Assembly: GCA_024408015.1 (NCBI GenBank)
Contig: JAKSVJ010000034.1
Coordinates: forward strand, 1 to 8,934
DNA length: 8,934 nucleotides
Source of the DNA: Clostridia bacterium
GTDB taxonomy: Bacteria > Bacillota > Clostridia > Oscillospirales > CAG-272
Direction: 5' to 3'
Below are positions 6,651-8,934 of this stretch, one piece after another. The position numbers were made by a program, and so were the translations under genes. A model generated the notes under the pieces. It had not been told where the DNA came from. It searched no databases and was given only the letters and a program-made list of their open reading frames with translations. Positions within the stretch are counted from its first letter, which is position 1. Each line of letters begins with the position of its first letter.

Positions 6651-6690
6651 TTGCAAACTATCTATATATATGATATATTTATTATAAATA
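6651..6690 (+). promoter_or_regulatory. Predicted sigma-A promoter with overlapping 7-1-7 palindrome
   Basis: TTGCAA (6651-6656) as -35 and TATATT (6674-6679) as -10 are separated by 17 nt, close to the vegetative consensus. Transcription would start near 6686, giving a leader of about 28 nt before ATG 6714. A perfect inverted repeat, TATTTAT-T-ATAAATA (6676-6690), overlaps the -10 and the expected start and could be a repressor site. The region is almost pure A/T, so chance matches to both -10 and palindrome are more likely than usual. Apart from this and the terminator, I see nothing in the 137-nt gap between pepF and the reductase gene. Confidence 0.55.
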
Positions 6691-6698
6691 CATATTAT

Positions 6699-6704
6699 GA
6701 GAGG
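6699..6704 (+). promoter_or_regulatory. Ribosome binding site fixing the reductase start at ATG 6714
   Basis: GAGAGG lies 9 nt before ATG 6714. The frame is open further upstream to a TTG at 6651, but that TTG has no ribosome binding site. The extra 21 residues would be encoded by the A/T-rich promoter sequence, and the aldo/keto reductase fold begins right after ATG 6714. Confidence 0.8.
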
Positions 6705-6713
6705 TTGCTCAAT

Positions 6714-7823
6714 ATGGTTACTAAAAACTATAAAAACATCACTTTATCGAGACTCGGCATGGGAGTAATGAGACTCCCGCAAACAGATGACGGAAATGGT
6801 GGACACAAGATCGACTATCCTGAATCACACAAAATTATTGACAAGGCATACGAACAAGGTATCAATTATTTTGACACAGCATATGTGTACAATGGTGGAG
6901 ACTCTGAGAGATGTTTGGGAGCTTGCATGGTTAAGCATCCAAGAGAGAGTTTTTACCTCGCAACAAAATTTAATCTTGGCGCAAATCCTGACTACAAGGA
7001 TACATTTGCAACACAGCTTGAAAGATTACAAACTTCATATATTGATTTCTATCTAATGCATTGCATTGTAGATAACAATAGAATCCCATATGCAGAATCA
7101 GGTGCTATTGAGTACTTTGATAACATGAAAAAAGAAGGCAAAATTAAATACCTTGGTTTTTCACATCATGGAAGCATTGACAACCTTCGCAAATCACTAG
7201 AACTATATGATTGGGATTTTGTTCAGCTCCAATTTAACTTCTACGATTACCTATATGGTCAAGCTAAAGAAGAATATGAAATTGTTAAAGCTAAGAACAT
7301 TCCAATTATGGTAATGGAACCAGTTAGAGGTGGACGTCTTTCCGCTTTAACTCCTGAAACAGAAGCTCTTCTTAAAGCAGCTCATCCAGATTGGAGCGTT
7401 TCATCTTGGGCACTTAGATTTGTTGCAAGCTTTGATGGAATTCAAGTTGCTTTGAGTGGTATGAGCACAATGGGTCAGCTTGAAGATAACCTTAAGACTT
7501 TTTCAAGTGAGCCTGCACTTAGCGATGAAGACATGAATCTCCTTAAGGAAGTATGTGCAAAATTCAAAAATCAAATACAGGTACCATGTACTGGCTGTAA
7601 CTATTGTGAAAACTGCCCTGTTGAAATCAACATCCCAGCTTACCTTACACTTTACAACAACTACAAGGTAAATGGTTGGGGAGCTCTCGGTCGTGCAGAT
7701 AAGATTGAATCAAAAGGTAAGCCATCTGATTGTATCGGTTGTGGCGCTTGTACAGGTCACTGTCCACAGAACATTGACACACCAAGCATTATGAAAGACT
7801 TGACAAATTTGCTTAAAAAATAA
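6714..7823 (+). CDS. Aldo/keto reductase with C-terminal ferredoxin-like Fe-S domain
   Basis: A 369-residue cytoplasmic oxidoreductase. Residues 1-270 form the aldo/keto reductase barrel, which normally reduces carbonyls with NAD(P)H. It has LSRLGMGVMRLP at the start and the catalytic set Asp54 (FDTAY), Tyr59 (VYNGGDSE), Lys85 (LATKF) and His116 (LMHC). The C-terminal part carries eight cysteines in two groups: C292-x2-C295-x2-C298-x2-C301-P and C340-x2-C343-x2-C346-x3-C350-P. The second is a canonical 4Fe-4S ferredoxin motif; the first is a shortened version that could hold a second cluster. The family is common in anaerobes and its substrate is usually unknown. The Fe-S domain implies electron exchange with a ferredoxin-like partner, which is inference. 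It has its own promoter and is followed 9 nt later by ddh. Confidence 0.92.
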   Translation: MVTKNYKNITLSRLGMGVMRLPQTDDGNGGHKIDYPESHKIIDKAYEQGINYFDTAYVYNGGDSERCLGACMVKHPRESFYLATKFNLGANPDYKDTFATQLERLQTSYIDFYLMHCIVDNNRIPYAESGAIEYFDNMKKEGKIKYLGFSHHGSIDNLRKSLELYDWDFVQLQFNFYDYLYGQAKEEYEIVKAKNIPIMVMEPVRGGRLSALTPETEALLKAAHPDWSVSSWALRFVASFDGIQVALSGMSTMGQLEDNLKTFSSEPALSDEDMNLLKEVCAKFKNQIQVPCTGCNYCENCPVEINIPAYLTLYNNYKVNGWGALGRADKIESKGKPSDCIGCGACTGHCPQNIDTPSIMKDLTNLLKK

Positions 7824-7832
7824 AGGGATATT

Positions 7833-8813
7833 ATGAGAATAGGTATTTTAGGTTATGGAAATCTTGGCAAAGGCGTTGAAAGTGCCGTTCGCCAAAACAA
7901 TGATATGGAACTCACTTGTATCATTACAAGAAGAGACCCAAAAAGCATTAAACCACAAACAGATGGTGTTGCTGTTATTTCAGTTGATGAAATAGAAAAA
8001 GCAAAGGATTTTGTTGATGTATTAGTTCTATGCGGCGGATCTGCAACAGACTTGCCAATTCAAACACCAGAATTTGCTAAGTGTTTTAACGTTATAGATA
8101 GTTTTGATACACATGCAAAAATCCCACAGCATTTTGCAAATGTCGACGCAGCAGCTAAAGAAAATGGTCACATCGCCCTAATCTCATGTGGTTGGGACCC
8201 AGGAATGTTCTCAATTCTTAGACTCTATGGCTCTGCAGTTTTGCCAGAAGGAAATGATTATACATTCTGGGGTAAAGGTGTAAGCCAAGGACATTCTGAT
8301 GCCATTAGAAGAGTCAAAGGTGTTAAAAACGGAAAACAATATACAATTCCTGTTGATGAGGCACTCAAATCAGTAAGAAATGGTGAGAACCCAACATTGA
8401 CAACAAGACAAAAACACACAAGAGAATGCTTTGTTGTTGCTGAAGACGGTGCAGATCTCAATCAGATTGAAAACGACATCAAGACAATGCCTAACTACTT
8501 TGATGAATATGATACAACAGTACATTTCATCACTGAAGAAGAATTCCTCAAGAATCATGCAGGCATTCCTCATGGCGGTTTCGTGTTTAGATCTGGTGTT
8601 ACAGGTCTTAACAAAGAAAACAAGCACGTTATCGAATATAGCTTAAAACTTGATTCAAACCCAGAATTCACATCATCAGTTATTCTCGCATTTGCAAGAG
8701 CAATCTTCAGAATGAAACATGAAGGTGTTACTGGATGTAAGACAGTATTCGATATCGCTCCAGCATATCTTAGCCCATTATCAGGAGAAGAACTTAGAGC
8801 ACACATGCTCTAA
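7833..8813 (+). CDS. ddh: meso-Diaminopimelate D-dehydrogenase
   Basis: A 326-residue enzyme (EC 1.4.1.16). It makes meso-2,6-diaminopimelate from tetrahydrodipicolinate, ammonia and NADPH in one step, bypassing the acylated branches of the lysine pathway and supplying peptidoglycan. The Rossmann motif is GYGNLG (7-12), and ITRRDP (31-36) after the second strand carries arginines suited to the NADPH phosphate. The substrate domain has SCGWDPGMFS (118-127) and FWGKGVSQGHSDAIRRVKG (145-163), both hallmarks of Ddh, followed by HGGFVFRSG (247-255). Length matches the family (about 320-330). AAAGGG (7822-7827), overlapping the reductase stop, is 5 nt before the ATG, so the two genes are very likely cotranscribed. 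No terminator follows within the 23 nt before the next start. Confidence 0.96.
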   Translation: MRIGILGYGNLGKGVESAVRQNNDMELTCIITRRDPKSIKPQTDGVAVISVDEIEKAKDFVDVLVLCGGSATDLPIQTPEFAKCFNVIDSFDTHAKIPQHFANVDAAAKENGHIALISCGWDPGMFSILRLYGSAVLPEGNDYTFWGKGVSQGHSDAIRRVKGVKNGKQYTIPVDEALKSVRNGENPTLTTRQKHTRECFVVAEDGADLNQIENDIKTMPNYFDEYDTTVHFITEEEFLKNHAGIPHGGFVFRSGVTGLNKENKHVIEYSLKLDSNPEFTSSVILAFARAIFRMKHEGVTGCKTVFDIAPAYLSPLSGEELRAHML

Positions 8814-8836
8814 ATAAAACAACATAGGGGTATTTC

Positions 8837-8934
8837 ATGAAAATTAAGGTTACAGAAAAATCATATGATGATTTTCTTAGCACAATCAAAACTAATCACT
8901 TAACTCCATCTAAGCACTCTCCCCTTTTCAGATG
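8837..8934 (+). CDS. Start of a gene cut by the window edge, possibly an acyltransferase
   Basis: The first 32 codons of an open frame that runs off the right edge. ATG 8837 has AGGGG (8826-8830) 6 nt upstream. The visible protein begins MKIKVTEKSYDDFLSTIKTN and continues through KHSPLFR. It is polar, with no signal peptide or membrane helix so far. The opening MKIKVxxxSYDxxL...H...P...FFR resembles what I remember of clostridial 1-acylglycerol-3-phosphate acyltransferases, but too little is present to name it. The 23-nt gap after ddh with no terminator suggests it belongs to the same transcript. Confidence 0.6.
   Translation, partial: MKIKVTEKSYDDFLSTIKTNHLTPSKHSPLFR

Noticed and set aside
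6661..6690. TATATA-rich stretch as a replication origin or repeat array
   Set aside because: It is short, with no iterated DnaA-box-like or direct repeats. A promoter explains it.
6651..6713. N-terminal extension of the aldo/keto reductase from TTG 6651
   Set aside because: It has no ribosome binding site, is encoded by the A/T-rich promoter region, and adds residues unlike the family. ATG 6714 has GAGAGG at a proper distance.
1..8934. Novel defence, mobile or biosynthetic system
   Set aside because: No transposase, integrase, nuclease, toxin-antitoxin pair, repeat-spacer array or biosynthetic core enzyme is present. The genes are conserved housekeeping families in compact operons without any visible shift in composition.

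Overview
The window looks like a stretch of ordinary chromosome from a low-GC, anaerobic Firmicute, most likely of the Clostridia. The DNA is visibly AT-rich (not computed) and uses the standard code: TGA is a stop, and Trp residues are TGG. Strong Shine-Dalgarno sequences such as AGGAG and AAGGAG precede most genes. The gene families fit this placing: a DUF436/YwlG protein, an aldo/keto reductase with a ferredoxin-like tail, a DUF2500 protein, meso-diaminopimelate dehydrogenase and PepF. No genus can be named from this evidence. All supported genes lie on the + strand.

Layout. Positions 1-137 hold the last 44 codons of an unidentified gene, followed by a strong hairpin (149-170). From 219 to 6576 there are eight tightly packed genes with gaps of 1-14 nt and one 4-nt ATGA overlap, so they probably form one transcription unit. 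In order they are a cation diffusion facilitator (probably Mn2+ efflux), a GNAT acetyltransferase, a small degenerate GGDEF-like protein, the 16S rRNA methyltransferase RsmJ, a DUF436 protein, uridine phosphorylase, a DUF2500 membrane protein and oligoendopeptidase F. A clear Rho-independent terminator (6582-6615) ends the unit.

A short AT-rich intergenic region (6577-6713) then carries a plausible promoter with a 7-1-7 palindrome over its -10 region. This starts a second unit: an aldo/keto reductase with eight C-terminal cysteines, meso-DAP dehydrogenase (one-step lysine/peptidoglycan precursor synthesis), and the first 32 codons of a gene cut off by the window edge.

The genes are mostly housekeeping or salvage functions: metal efflux, rRNA modification, pyrimidine salvage, peptide turnover and cell-wall precursor synthesis. 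They do not form one recognisable pathway. I found no mobile element, CRISPR array, RNA gene, toxin-antitoxin pair or defence system. The observations most worth following up are the GGDEF-like protein that has lost its catalytic motif, the Asn-Asp/Asp-Asp metal site and doubled C-terminal domain of the transporter, the non-classical specificity loop of the uridine phosphorylase, and the palindrome at the reductase promoter.
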